Shown: positions 9,149-18,581, counted from the stretch's first letter. The stretch is 64,000 bases of DNA from an uncultured Carboxylicivirga sp. (GCA_947503525.1 CANNEA010000004.1:372001-436000), one strand, 5' to 3'. The notes: generated from the letters alone by a model not told the origin. Program-made: numbers and translations.

Positions 9149-10525
9149 CTACTTTACTGACTTTAAAGGAGCCTTACGTTTAATCTCGCTTTTATCTGAT
9201 CCTTTTACATTATAGAACTCAGGTGGAAAGCCATTCAGTTGTCGCCACATCTCGTACCACACAGGCACATCTTTTAAAAGAATAAAAGCATGTGTTCCGG
9301 CCCCTACCCTTAACTCCTGAGGCCATTCCTTCTCCGACTCATCAGGACTAATAAGTACCCGGTAATAACCATTATCACTAATAAACTGATCAATGGCCAC
9401 AATCTTTCCGGAAAAAACACCTGTTGATGATTCGGGCCAACCACTAATTACAATGGCAGGCCAGCCATCAAATCGCATGCGTACCCTGTTTCCAACACTT
9501 AACAATGGTAAATCACTGGGCTGCAAATACACCTCTACAGCTAAATCATATTCAACCGGAACAACAATTGCGATATCAGCTCCTTCTTTGATATTCTCAC
9601 CTAAACCTTTCTTAATTATCTTTGTAATATACCCCCTTTGTGGTGCCGTTATATAATACATTTTTTGTCGCTCACTATAAGCGCTCAAAGTGCTTTTTAA
9701 CTTAGAAACACCCGCAACACCTTGCAATCGAATAGAAATGGCTGACTGCAAATCAGATTGTGATTTGGCAAGTTTATCGGCATAATCCTTTTGTACGGCC
9801 AAAAACTCAAGATGCAGAATGGTTAAAGTGTTTTTTTGATTCAACCATTTGTTTTTCTGAGCATTTAGCTTGGCTCGGCTCTCTTGAACCTTGTATTCCT
9901 TGTCTTGCATTTCTGATAAGGATTTTAACCCTTTATCATACAATTCTTTTGTTCTTGTGTATTGATTTTCTGTAATCTTAAAATTATTGCTCAAGGCTAC
10001 ATAGTCAATACTATCAATCACAATTTTGTTTTTTGCTTGTTGAATCTTATTCCTTATTTGCTGACGTTTTAAGTTCAATGCTTCCTCAAGTGCTGTATAT
10101 TGATTCTCCAATGCCAATATTTTTTGATCATAAGACTCAATGCTCAAATCTTTGGCAATTAACTGCTCTGAGGTACGTTCAATAAGGTCAGGATCAAAAT
10201 ATTCACTTTTTATTTCTGAGATAAAAACAATAGTATCCCCCTTATCCACATAATCACCTTCCTGAATATACCATTGTTCGATCCTTCCCGCAATAACAGA
10301 CTGGATAGCTTGAGGGTGTTGCTCCGGCGAACGTGTTGTAACGTAACCTTTGGCACCAATATTTTGTGTCCATGGCAGAAATAAGCCAATGAGTAAGAGC
10401 AACAAACACACAAACAAAATAGTCAGATACATTCTGGGCATTTGTGTTTTAAGTAATAAATTATACGACTTAAAATCACGTAAACTAATGCGTTTGGCAA
10501 TGCTATTATGGGATATATTTAACAT
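9149..10525 (-). CDS. HlyD-family membrane fusion protein
   Basis: A 458-residue adaptor. A short cytoplasmic N-terminus precedes one transmembrane helix (about residues 32-52), then a biotinyl-lipoyl half (YVTTRSPEQHPQAIQSVIAG, VDKGDTIVFIS), a long coiled-coil hairpin (about 110-290) with many Gln, Lys and Glu, the second lipoyl half (APQRGYITKIIKKGLGENI) and a beta-barrel domain. This is the type 1 secretion layout bridging an inner-membrane ABC protein and TolC. It starts 8 bp after the ABC gene ends and is followed by the TolC gene, so the three are almost certainly one transcript. Confidence 0.9.
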   Translation of the reverse strand: MLNISHNSIAKRISLRDFKSYNLLLKTQMPRMYLTILFVCLLLLLIGLFLPWTQNIGAKGYVTTRSPEQHPQAIQSVIAGRIEQWYIQEGDYVDKGDTIVFISEIKSEYFDPDLIERTSEQLIAKDLSIESYDQKILALENQYTALEEALNLKRQQIRNKIQQAKNKIVIDSIDYVALSNNFKITENQYTRTKELYDKGLKSLSEMQDKEYKVQESRAKLNAQKNKWLNQKNTLTILHLEFLAVQKDYADKLAKSQSDLQSAISIRLQGVAGVSKLKSTLSAYSERQKMYYITAPQRGYITKIIKKGLGENIKEGADIAIVVPVEYDLAVEVYLQPSDLPLLSVGNRVRMRFDGWPAIVISGWPESSTGVFSGKIVAIDQFISDNGYYRVLISPDESEKEWPQELRVGAGTHAFILLKDVPVWYEMWRQLNGFPPEFYNVKGSDKSEIKRKAPLKSVK

Positions 10526-10533
10526 GGCTATTT

Positions 10534-12168
10534 TTAATTTTGACTAATGTTAATGATCCTGCTACATTTATTTTTCCATTGCTCATAATTTGATATGACC
10601 AAAATTGTTGAGTGAGAATGAACATCGCATAAATAATTGATGATTCTCCTCTTCTCTTCATCTTCTAAATATTGAAGTGGGTTTTCTAACAACAATAATG
10701 ATGGTTTATTAACTAAAGCTCTTGCCAGTAATAATTTCTTAATTATACTCCGGGTTAAACGCCTTCCTCCACTATCAATTACAGTATCCAAGCCTTTGGG
10801 ACGTCGGTTTAAAAAACCATTTAATCCAAGAACATCTATTAGTTCTTGAATCAACAGGTCATCAACTTTGCGTCCCATTTCAATATTCTCGCGTATAGTT
10901 CCCTCAAATATTTGATTGGTAGGAAAAACAATACCCACAGCCTGATAATAACTTGAACGGGTATAATTTTCAATAGCGATATCATTAATTAAAAGCTTAC
11001 CCGAATTAATACTCTGAATGCCGGAAAGTAACCTCATTAAAAGAGATTTACCACTTCCTGAACTTCCTTCGATCAAGATTTTTTCTCCGGCCATTACGTC
11101 GAGGTTCAATCCGTTTATTATTCCACTCTGATCATCAGGAAAACTGGCATATATATTTTCTGCTTTTATGTTAATACCACCTTCTGTAATAACTTTAAGT
11201 GTTCCTTCGTTTTGGTCCAAATCCAAATCAGTAATGTGACCAATCTTTTCAAGTCCGGTTAACACATCGTAAACTGTTTCAACCAATTCAAGTAATTTTT
11301 CAATGGAATTGATGATTAAAATGATAATGATTTCAGCCGCCACAAATTGCCCCAGATTAATCTTCTCAGAAAACACCAGATAACCTCCTAATATCAAAAG
11401 GCCCGCAGCAAGAATGATTTTAAACCCAATAAAAAACCAAAATTGATTCATTAAGACCTGAAAGTGACTCTCACGATTTTCAAGATAGTCCTGCACCGTA
11501 TCATCAGCTTTATTGAGGTGAAATTTGTATTTGCCAAATAACTTAAAACTATAGTGAACACGCGCTACTTCTTCTAACCAATGAGCCAAGCGGTATTTAT
11601 ACTTACTTTCATTTAGACTCGTTTTTAACCCCTTGGGACCAGTCACCCTAAAAATGACCCAAATAATAACACCCAATATCATACCCAAAACAATAAAATA
11701 GGAACTATATATGGCTAAGAGTATTAAGCCGAAGACGATCTGAAAAATGGCCAATGAAAAATCAATAATAATTTTAGGAAGCCCTTTCTGCAATGTAAGA
11801 GTATCAAAAAAACGATTAGCGAGTTCCGGAGTATGCACCTTATCTAACTTAAACAGTGTGATCTCCGGTAGACGAAAAGCAAACTCAAAAGCTGAGCGAG
11901 CAAACAAGTCTTGTTGGATATTCTCCACCAAGCGTAATTGCAAGACCTGCAATACACCGGCCAGAGTAATACCCAGTAATACAAAGCCTACCAAAACCAG
12001 CCAGGTTGAAGTCATCTCACCAGCCTGTAAGAAATTAATGATTGCCTGGATACCAATTGGAAGTGTCAGATTTATCACACCGATAAAAATGGCATAAATA
12101 TAGATCTGTTTTAGTATTGAATTATATTGACTTAGTAAGCTCCAAAATCGTTTAGTTGATGTAATCAT
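10534..12168 (-). CDS. ABC exporter (fused membrane and ATPase domains) with degenerate ATPase motifs
   Basis: A 544-residue half-transporter: about six transmembrane helices in residues 1-310 and a nucleotide-binding domain after that, with no C39 peptidase domain in front. Walker A is intact (GSSGSGKS, residues 368-375). The other motifs are not. The Q-loop position reads VGIVFPTNQ with Pro where Gln is usual. The signature LSGGQ region reads DSGGRRLTRS. Walker B plus catalytic Glu reads LLLLENP instead of LLLLDEP-like. The switch His position reads TILVISN. ATP might still be bound, but normal hydrolysis looks impaired. First gene of the operon with HlyD and TolC, preceded by a 620-bp gap. 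Confidence 0.85.
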   Translation of the reverse strand: MITSTKRFWSLLSQYNSILKQIYIYAIFIGVINLTLPIGIQAIINFLQAGEMTSTWLVLVGFVLLGITLAGVLQVLQLRLVENIQQDLFARSAFEFAFRLPEITLFKLDKVHTPELANRFFDTLTLQKGLPKIIIDFSLAIFQIVFGLILLAIYSSYFIVLGMILGVIIWVIFRVTGPKGLKTSLNESKYKYRLAHWLEEVARVHYSFKLFGKYKFHLNKADDTVQDYLENRESHFQVLMNQFWFFIGFKIILAAGLLILGGYLVFSEKINLGQFVAAEIIIILIINSIEKLLELVETVYDVLTGLEKIGHITDLDLDQNEGTLKVITEGGINIKAENIYASFPDDQSGIINGLNLDVMAGEKILIEGSSGSGKSLLMRLLSGIQSINSGKLLINDIAIENYTRSSYYQAVGIVFPTNQIFEGTIRENIEMGRKVDDLLIQELIDVLGLNGFLNRRPKGLDTVIDSGGRRLTRSIIKKLLLARALVNKPSLLLLENPLQYLEDEEKRRIINYLCDVHSHSTILVISNYEQWKNKCSRIINISQN

Positions 12169-12789
12169 ATATTTTGTCCAATTTTGTTCAGTCAGTTCAA
12201 CTATTCCATCAGATTATGTAACACAGGTAAGGCTGCTTTGTTTTATCAATTGAATTATCTATCCCTGCCAATATTTCCAATAAAATGAACACAAGTTCAA
12301 TATACAACACCTTACACCTTTGTGAATAATTCAAAAGTAATTAATATGCCTTTACTTTAGAAGTGTTTTATTCGCTTATTAGGAAATATTTATTGTTCAA
12401 ACTTAAGCTTAACTAACTAAACAGCAACATCGTTCTTGGCATTTATATTACAAAGCCGAAAATCTTTAATAAGCAGATGACTAAATGGCTTTTAACCTGA
12501 ATTATCTTATAAAGAAAATTCCGCTTAAAACTTTAGTTCGGCTTAAAATAAATTTGTCTCAAAAAACCAATTGTTAGCTGCAACATTTTTAAGGAAAAAA
12601 GTACAAATCCAAATTAGTACTGCCTCATTTGATGAATCCATACTTTTGATCGAATGCCTCAAAACGGACTTTAAAAATCATTACAGAATAAGAAGATTAA
12701 ACAGGATATACAAAAATATAACACATGCGAAGAGTCGTAAATATTAACCCCTCATTTAGGCCGAGTATAAAATAACATTGAATTAGTTC
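12169..12789. other. Intergenic gap, likely holding the export-operon promoter
   Basis: These 621 bp separate the 3' end of the AraC-type gene from the start of the ABC gene, both on the minus strand. The sequence is AT-rich with no convincing open frame, hairpin terminator or GTC-N5-GG operator. It must contain the promoter for the export operon, but I could not pick a -7/-33 pair with confidence. Confidence 0.4.
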
Positions 12790-13794
12790 TTAGTTTACAA
12801 TTATATCTTGTTTTGATTTTGTTGTCGTCATCAAATTGATCGCTTTGGTTTCACTTGGCAGCTCCTCAAATAGCTTATAGTAATCCACTGCAAACTGACT
12901 CATATGGGTGAACCCTACACATTTTGCAATTTCGGAAATACTAGAATGCTTGTCTCCATGTGCAATCATGCGATATGCATGATTTAATCGAATAGTATTA
13001 ATATATGTCTTAGGTCCAATTCCAAAGCGTTCCTTAAAAGCATATTCCAAAGTACGCTCAGAACCGGAACAATGCTTACAAAGTTCTTTTATTGATATCT
13101 TACGGTAAAAGTAACGATTAATGTATTCCAATGCCAAATGAAAACACACATCACGTTTACGGTGCATCGGCAGCAATGCCATCATCTCTTTTCGATCCAA
13201 AAAATTGAGCAGCATTAATGGCAAACGGTATTTTAATTTATACAAAAATTCAGCTGAATTAATCAAGCTTGGATTCTGACTCAGCTTATTGATTAGTATT
13301 TGTAGAAAACTACCAATATACAGTACAAAATTCCCATCAATGGGGTATGCATGCTCACTTGACGTTAGATTCTTATTCAGGTTCTTAAATTTGTACTGAC
13401 TAATGAGCTTGTCCAGATGAGTCTCTTTAACACTAATCGTAAATACATTAAAATCATTATACGACACGCCATCCAATGGTCCATCTTTTTTAAATACCAA
13501 AAGGTTACGACTATTAACGTTTCGATTCAACCATTTAAATGACTGTTTATTATCAACAGGAATAACAAAAGTACGATGCCCCTGAGGAGTAAGTCCCTGT
13601 TGTTGAACTGTACCTTCTAAAGCGGTTTGCCCTATTTGAACTTCTCCGACATTTATCAAGATAATATCAGCATTGAACTTACCCCGATCTAATTTCTTAA
13701 AGTCGAGTTCCCAATTGAGAGCCACCTCACGGTACAAATCAAAGTCATTAAAAGACTGTTGAACAAAAATATTTGAAGATTGATTTTCCTCCAT
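12790..13794 (-). CDS. AraC-family transcriptional regulator
   Basis: A 334-residue protein with the two-helix-turn-helix AraC/XylS DNA-binding domain in its last 105 residues: KISIKELCKHCSGSERTLEY (first HTH), then SISEIAKCVGFTHMSQFAVD (second HTH with the GF.h.S.F pattern). The N-terminal 220 residues form a ligand- or dimerisation domain I do not recognise; they lack the cupin-like repeats of classical AraC. It is divergent from sulfatase 1, 201 bp away, and the shared region holds a degenerate GTC-N5-GG operator (13876-13938). It is one of two candidates in the window for the regulator of that promoter set. Confidence 0.9.
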   Translation of the reverse strand: MEENQSSNIFVQQSFNDFDLYREVALNWELDFKKLDRGKFNADIILINVGEVQIGQTALEGTVQQQGLTPQGHRTFVIPVDNKQSFKWLNRNVNSRNLLVFKKDGPLDGVSYNDFNVFTISVKETHLDKLISQYKFKNLNKNLTSSEHAYPIDGNFVLYIGSFLQILINKLSQNPSLINSAEFLYKLKYRLPLMLLNFLDRKEMMALLPMHRKRDVCFHLALEYINRYFYRKISIKELCKHCSGSERTLEYAFKERFGIGPKTYINTIRLNHAYRMIAHGDKHSSISEIAKCVGFTHMSQFAVDYYKLFEELPSETKAINLMTTTKSKQDIIVN

Positions 13795-13875
13795 TCACTA
13801 GATTAATAGTAGTTATCAGCAAAACTATATAAAAGCCCATCAATAAAAAAACCAACATTAAGTTTTACAAATAAA

Positions 13876-13938
13876 GTCTTTGCGGATTTTTGATAGTACC
13901 ATTTACATGCTTAAACAATTTTCGCTACTTCGTGTTTG
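13876..13938 (+). promoter_or_regulatory. Degenerate GTC-N5-GG direct-repeat operator before sulfatase 1
   Basis: A perfect half-site GTCTTTGCGG (13876-13885) is followed 20-21 bp later by a poor second copy (GTACCATTTA, 13896-13905) and by TTTG at 13935. The distance from first half-site to TTTG is 59 bp, against exactly 60 bp in the nine clear examples. It lies 61 bp or more upstream of the sulfatase start, further than in the others. Plausible but weak. Confidence 0.35.
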
Positions 13939-13995
13939 ATTATTGAACATTTAATGTAATTGTTCTAAATTGACTTAATACTTAAACAAATAATT

Positions 13996-15633
13996 ATGAA
14001 ACACTTAAAGTCGTTATTGCTATTATTAGTGGCGAGTGCATTTATTAGTGTAAATGCACAAAAAATAATACACGATGCTGAGCAAACTATCTTGCAAGAG
14101 CAGTATGGAGAACAATGGGCCAAACAAGACAAAGAGATAGATAAAAAATTAAAGGCTCTTGAGAAAAAATTTGGTAAAAAGCCAAATATCATTCATATCA
14201 TGTGGGATGATAACAGCTTTGGAGAAGTAGGAATTGAAGCATTTAATAAAATACGTGGTTTTGATACACCTCGATTAAATAAAATGGGTGAAGATGGTAT
14301 TGTTTTTACACGAATGTATACTGAGCCAAGTTGTACACCAACCCGTGCGGCTGCCTTAACCGGGCGTTTAGCTGTTCGTAGCGGAATGCACACTGTTGCA
14401 TTTCCACCAGAAGGTTCAGGTTTACCTGCCGAAGAAGTAACTATTGCAGAGGTTTTATCTGAAGCTGGATATAACACAGCGTTCTTTGCTAAAGCGCATC
14501 AGGGCGATATCGAGGAAAGTTATATGCATAATCAAGGATTTGATGAGGCACAATTTTCTTTATACAATCAATTTCCACCTATTTTCTGGCATCCAGACGG
14601 TGAGGCTGGGGGTATGACAATTGGTTATACCAAAGAAAGACAAGAAAAGAAATACTTGGTTGATGAAACATGGCGTCCTTACGGTTGGATTATGGATGTA
14701 GAAGCTAAAAAAGGAGGGAAAGCAAGAGAAACCCTTCCTACTAATCCTGAGGTGTTGCTAGATAACTACCGTAAAGTAAGTGAGATGCACCAAGAGAAGG
14801 CGGTAGATTATATTAAGCGTAAGGCAAAAGATGATAAACCATTCTATTTGGCTTACTGGCCTAATGTGTATGACTTGAACAAGCGCGATCAGGAAATTAC
14901 AACAAGTAATAGTACCGTTTTTGCTCAAAATATTGAACGTCTTGACCGTCATATTGGTGAAATTCTTGATGAACTAAAAGCTCAGGGTATTTCAGAGAAT
15001 ACACTTGTTATAGCTATGGCTGATAATGGGCCAATGACAGAAGTAGCTAACGCCATGTATCAGGTTGTTTTTAATGGTGGAAAAGGCGATTACCGCGAAG
15101 GAGGTATTCGCGTTTCTGCATTTGCTCAATGGGATGGTGTAATTGAACCAGGAACCTATGTGGGGGATATGATTACAGTGCATGATTTATTTACTACGTT
15201 TGCTCGCTTAGGTGGCGGAATGAAATATATTCCAACAGACCGTATTATCGATGGAATTGATCAAACTGCTGTTTTCTTATATGGCGATGGCCAATCGAGA
15301 CGAGACTACTATCATATATATACAGGACCTTACCATGCCGCAACCATTAAGCAACAATACAAACGAGTATGGATAGGTGGTCGTCCAGGATTGGTTAAAA
15401 ACGATTTTTATGACCTATATGCCGACCCAAGAGAAATGCGCGGTATGATGGCTCAGTTTTTATGGGCATGGGGACCATTTGATATGATGAAGAAACGCCA
15501 TGATGGAATGAATGCAAAGTATCCATTTACACCTACTCGTCATGGAGTTCCTTTTGAAGGCATTGAAAACTTACGTCCTGAAAGTAAAGTATATCAGGAA
15601 ACAGTTCGCAAATCAATGAATGCAGGAAAATAA
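13996..15633 (+). CDS. Sulfatase 1 (formylglycine-dependent, arylsulfatase-like)
   Basis: A 545-residue exported sulfatase with a signal peptide ending SVNAQ. It has the metal-site Asp pair in PNIIHIMWDD (D71-D72), the Cys-type maturation motif SCTPTRAAALTGR (Cys113 to become formylglycine, Arg117), ADNG (D343-N344) for the metal and the active-site Lys of FNGGKGDYREGG (K363). The usual GKWHLG motif reads AKAHQG: Lys166 and His168 are kept, Trp is lost. The nearest relative in the window is sulfatase 2 (47712-49334); sulfatase 3 keeps GKWHLG. It hydrolyses a sulfate ester in the periplasm; the substrate is unknown. Cys-type maturation needs an anSME enzyme, which is not in the window. A terminator follows at 15656. 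Confidence 0.92.
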   Translation: MKHLKSLLLLLVASAFISVNAQKIIHDAEQTILQEQYGEQWAKQDKEIDKKLKALEKKFGKKPNIIHIMWDDNSFGEVGIEAFNKIRGFDTPRLNKMGEDGIVFTRMYTEPSCTPTRAAALTGRLAVRSGMHTVAFPPEGSGLPAEEVTIAEVLSEAGYNTAFFAKAHQGDIEESYMHNQGFDEAQFSLYNQFPPIFWHPDGEAGGMTIGYTKERQEKKYLVDETWRPYGWIMDVEAKKGGKARETLPTNPEVLLDNYRKVSEMHQEKAVDYIKRKAKDDKPFYLAYWPNVYDLNKRDQEITTSNSTVFAQNIERLDRHIGEILDELKAQGISENTLVIAMADNGPMTEVANAMYQVVFNGGKGDYREGGIRVSAFAQWDGVIEPGTYVGDMITVHDLFTTFARLGGGMKYIPTDRIIDGIDQTAVFLYGDGQSRRDYYHIYTGPYHAATIKQQYKRVWIGGRPGLVKNDFYDLYADPREMRGMMAQFLWAWGPFDMMKKRHDGMNAKYPFTPTRHGVPFEGIENLRPESKVYQETVRKSMNAGK

Positions 15634-15655
15634 GAAATTTTAGATTTTCTAATTG

Positions 15656-15688
15656 TAAAAAGGAAAGGTTTGCACCTTTCCTTTTTTA
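15656..15688 (+). terminator. Rho-independent terminator after sulfatase 1
   Basis: AAAGGAAAGGT (to 15669) pairs with ACCTTTCCTTT (from 15674) around a 4-base loop and continues into TTTT. It sits between sulfatase 1 and the next gene, which begins only about 15 bp later, so it may act as a partial terminator inside a transcription unit. Confidence 0.8.
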
Positions 15689-15702
15689 CTAATAATTAAA
15701 GT

Positions 15703-16485
15703 ATGATTAAAATTACTACCATAGTCTTCATGCTAGGTATGTGTTTTATAGCACTTGCTCAGGATGACGTGCCAAGTGAAGCCGAATTAGCTAAAGCCTC
15801 GCAAAACCCATTAGCTAAAATGATTAGTGTTCCTTTCCAAAACAATACTACCTACGGAATTGGTACAGACAACCAAACTCAAAATGTGCTCAACATTCAG
15901 CCCGTCTATCCTATTACTCTGGGCAAATTCAACCTTATTAACCGACTAATTGCACCAGTAATCACTCAACCCAACTTAGCCACTAATGAAACTAAAACCG
16001 GATTGGGTGATCTTAGTTTAACGTCTTGGTTTTCTCCCGCAAAGGCGAGTACAATCACTTATGGAGTGGGCCCTGCATTTCAGTTACCTACTGCTACTTC
16101 AGAACAAATGGGAAGTGGTGAATTTGGACTTGGGCCGTCTGTTGTGGCCTTAATGATGATTAATAAATGGGTAGCTGGAATAGTGAGCAACAATATCTGG
16201 ACTTTTGGTGAAACTAAAGAGAATAAGTTTCTCTTCCAGTATTTTATTAACTATAATTTACCACATGCTACCTACTTGGTATCAGCCCCTATAATGACCG
16301 CCAATTGGAATGCTGAATCAGGAGAACAATGGATTGTTCCTTTCGGTGGCGGTGTAGGAAAAGTATTTAAAGTAGGAAAACTTCCTATTAACTTTAACGC
16401 TCAGGTCTATTATAATACAGTTACTCCAACAGGATGGGGAAAATGGCAATCACGCTTCCAGCTTCAATTTATGTTTCCTAAATAA
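15703..16485 (+). CDS. Outer-membrane beta-barrel protein of the MetA/'transporter' type
   Basis: A 260-residue protein with a signal peptide ending IALAQ and a barrel pattern. It is clearly related to the protein at 20191-21027: both have a short Leu/Ala/Asn-rich N-terminal stretch ('SQNPLAKMISVPFQNN' against 'LDNPLSRYWSLVFQDN'), then QPVYPITLGKF-like, GLGDLSL, FQLPTATSEQMGSGEFGLGPS and NWNAESGEQWIVPFGGGVGK blocks. Such proteins are often mislabelled 'neuromedin U'. It probably lets a solute pass the outer membrane. Lying between sulfatase 1 and a Pht5-like lipoprotein, it is a good candidate for uptake of the same substrate. Solute unknown. Confidence 0.7.
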   Translation: MIKITTIVFMLGMCFIALAQDDVPSEAELAKASQNPLAKMISVPFQNNTTYGIGTDNQTQNVLNIQPVYPITLGKFNLINRLIAPVITQPNLATNETKTGLGDLSLTSWFSPAKASTITYGVGPAFQLPTATSEQMGSGEFGLGPSVVALMMINKWVAGIVSNNIWTFGETKENKFLFQYFINYNLPHATYLVSAPIMTANWNAESGEQWIVPFGGGVGKVFKVGKLPINFNAQVYYNTVTPTGWGKWQSRFQLQFMFPK

Positions 16486-16508
16486 TACCTACTAATTTAT
16501 TATCATAC

Positions 16509-16572
16509 GTCCGTAGGGACTAGTAATATGTCGTTTAGGAACAAAGAGCTTATTACAGAATATTGACTTTTG
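16509..16572 (+). promoter_or_regulatory. GTC-N5-GG direct-repeat operator and TTTG promoter (Pht5-like lipoprotein)
   Basis: GTCCGTAGGG (16509-16518) and GTCGTTTAGG (16530-16539) are direct repeats 21 bp apart; TTTG of a Bacteroidota -7 element begins 29 bp after the second (16569-16572). The start codon is at 16605. Same spacing as eight other promoters in the window. Confidence 0.75.
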
Positions 16573-16604
16573 TATCGTCAATGAAATAATAAAAACATAA
16601 AGTC

Positions 16605-17714
16605 ATGAAAGAATTAAAAACTAAGATGATCAAAAGCACCTTAATGATGATGGTTATTCTCTTGTTACCATCCTGTATGAATACAAGTACTTCCGACACA
16701 GAGGTAAATGAAAAACCAGTTCTAAAAGTAGCCGGTTACGACATGGATCGTATCCAAGCCCTGATTCAAGGTAAAGTTGGAATTGAAGGTTATGAGCTCG
16801 ATTTTCAAAAAGTGAGCGTTGGCGATGCAAATACTGCAGCTTTCAGTGGAGCAGGCACCTACGACATAACCGAAATTGGTTTACACCCATACATGCTGGC
16901 CTATGCCAATAATGACTTCAGAGATTATACGCTAATCCCTGTCTTCCCCATCAGAGTATTCCGTCACAAGAGTATTTTCATAAACAGCGAAAAAGGCATT
17001 AATTCCCCAGAAGATTTAAAGGGAAGAAAAATTGGAACACCTGGTTATTCATCCACTTCTTTAACATGGATTAGAGGCTTATTGCAGGATGAATATGGTG
17101 TTTCACCCCAAGATATTGAATGGGTTCTTTCGAACAAAGACTCATCTGCAGGAGCTGCAGGAAAAATATCAGCTGAAGAGCAAGTTGTACCTGATGGTAT
17201 AAATGCATCGTATGGTACGGCTGGCTTGGATGAATCAGATTTATTAATAAGCGGTGAAGTGGATGCTTTATTCCATGCCGCAGAACCAAAGGCATATATT
17301 GAAGGTAACCCAAACGTACAACGTTTGTTTGGAGATGCGCGTTCAACCGAAAGAGCCTACTTTAAAGAAACAGGTATATTCCCAATTATGCATGCAGTGG
17401 CTATAAAAACAGAATTACTTGAAGAGAATCCCGGTTTGGCTAAGGCCGTTTTTGAAGCCTACTCCAAATCAAAACAAATACATTACAAGCAATTGGATAA
17501 AATTGGTTGGGCTTACTCTTCCTTACCTTGGTTTGCACAAGAATACGAAGAGACGAAAAAGCTCATGGGAGATAATTTCTGGCCTTATGGCATTAATGCC
17601 AATAAAAAAACGCTGGAAACACTTTTCAGGTACTCCTATGAACAAGGATTAAGCTCACGCCTGCTAAGCATTGAAGAGCTATTTTGTGAAGAAACTCTTT
17701 TGTTGAATGAATAA
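16605..17714 (+). CDS. Exported lipoprotein of the 4,5-dihydroxyphthalate decarboxylase / PBP2 family
   Basis: A 369-residue protein with a lipoprotein signal (LLLPSC, Cys24). The rest follows the Pht5-like periplasmic-binding-protein fold almost throughout: VAGYDMDRIQALIQGKV, DITEIGLHPYMLAYAN, FPIRVFRHKSIFIN, GINSPEDLKGRKIGTPGYS, WIRGLLQDEYGV, then ETGIFPIMHAVAIK and MGDNFWPYGINANKKTLE. Pht5 itself is a cytosolic decarboxylase acting on dihydroxylated aromatic acids; relatives are mostly solute-binding proteins. A lipid-anchored copy with no permease nearby more likely binds a ligand, but catalysis cannot be excluded. A paralogue with a Tat signal lies at 22718. The operator at 16509-16572 controls it. 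An in-frame ATG at codon 8 is an alternative start. Confidence 0.85.
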   Translation: MKELKTKMIKSTLMMMVILLLPSCMNTSTSDTEVNEKPVLKVAGYDMDRIQALIQGKVGIEGYELDFQKVSVGDANTAAFSGAGTYDITEIGLHPYMLAYANNDFRDYTLIPVFPIRVFRHKSIFINSEKGINSPEDLKGRKIGTPGYSSTSLTWIRGLLQDEYGVSPQDIEWVLSNKDSSAGAAGKISAEEQVVPDGINASYGTAGLDESDLLISGEVDALFHAAEPKAYIEGNPNVQRLFGDARSTERAYFKETGIFPIMHAVAIKTELLEENPGLAKAVFEAYSKSKQIHYKQLDKIGWAYSSLPWFAQEYEETKKLMGDNFWPYGINANKKTLETLFRYSYEQGLSSRLLSIEELFCEETLLLNE

Positions 17715-17765
17715 AAAAGACAATTAAGAATTACTATTTTAGAGTAATTAATCAAACTCAATATC

Positions 17766-18521
17766 ATGTATAGGTTCCTAATCGTCACCCTACTTTTCTT
17801 CACTAGCTTTTCGTTGGTAAGTCAAACAACAACTAATTGGCAACTGTGGAATAATGTTGAAGTAGGATCTGATATTAGTAACCAATTTTATTTGAGTCTG
17901 GATGCCAGATATAGAACAAACTTAGGTAACGACCTTGACAATTGGAATAAATCAGGACTATTGGTGCGTAGCAGGTGGACCTTAAATAAAACCTGGAGTT
18001 TTTATTTTGATATTATTAATTATTACACCAGTGAAAACCATGCAGAAAACACCTATGAATTTAGTCAACGACTGGGAGTTGCCTTTTTTATCTTTAAAAA
18101 TGGCAACAGTATCTTCAGAAAAGGTGAACCTTCTTTAATTCAAGTCAGTCCACGCTTAGAGTTAAGTAATTTCAGTCGTGTTGAGCATAGGGTGTTTAAC
18201 TATTCGGAATCGAATAATACAAATAGTTATTGGCGCTACAGAAACCGTACCCGAATAAAATATGCCATAAATAAGGAGAACATGTTAGGTCCTCGACTTT
18301 GGAGACTGGACACTGACATTGAGTTCTTTATTCCATTAAGTACCGAACCTGCCGAACGTTATTTATCTAACATTCGGGTGCGCTTTGGACCCGAATACCG
18401 TCATACTCTGCATTGGAGTTTTAGAATGTTCTATAGCTTCGATCATTCAGGCAATGGATTTGCGAGTGGTAGTAACATCGACAGTCACATGTTAATGTTA
18501 AGAGTGAAATATGTGATTTAA
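17766..18521 (+). CDS. DUF2490 outer-membrane protein
   Basis: A 251-residue protein with a signal peptide ending SLVSQ, followed by beta-strand patterns characteristic of DUF2490: NWQLWNNVEVG near the start, KSGLLVRSRWTLNKTWSFYF, an RLEHR/FSRVEHRVF-like central strand, RYRNRTRIKYAINK and a C-terminal RVRFGPEYRHTLHWSFRMFY. DUF2490 proteins are predicted small outer-membrane barrels of unknown function. It begins 51 bp after the Pht5-like gene and is probably co-transcribed with it. Confidence 0.8.
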   Translation: MYRFLIVTLLFFTSFSLVSQTTTNWQLWNNVEVGSDISNQFYLSLDARYRTNLGNDLDNWNKSGLLVRSRWTLNKTWSFYFDIINYYTSENHAENTYEFSQRLGVAFFIFKNGNSIFRKGEPSLIQVSPRLELSNFSRVEHRVFNYSESNNTNSYWRYRNRTRIKYAINKENMLGPRLWRLDTDIEFFIPLSTEPAERYLSNIRVRFGPEYRHTLHWSFRMFYSFDHSGNGFASGSNIDSHMLMLRVKYVI

Positions 18522-18581
18522 ATAGAGCTTTCCATATATCCAATCGAATATTGAAAGCAAACAATTAAAAACAATAAAATT

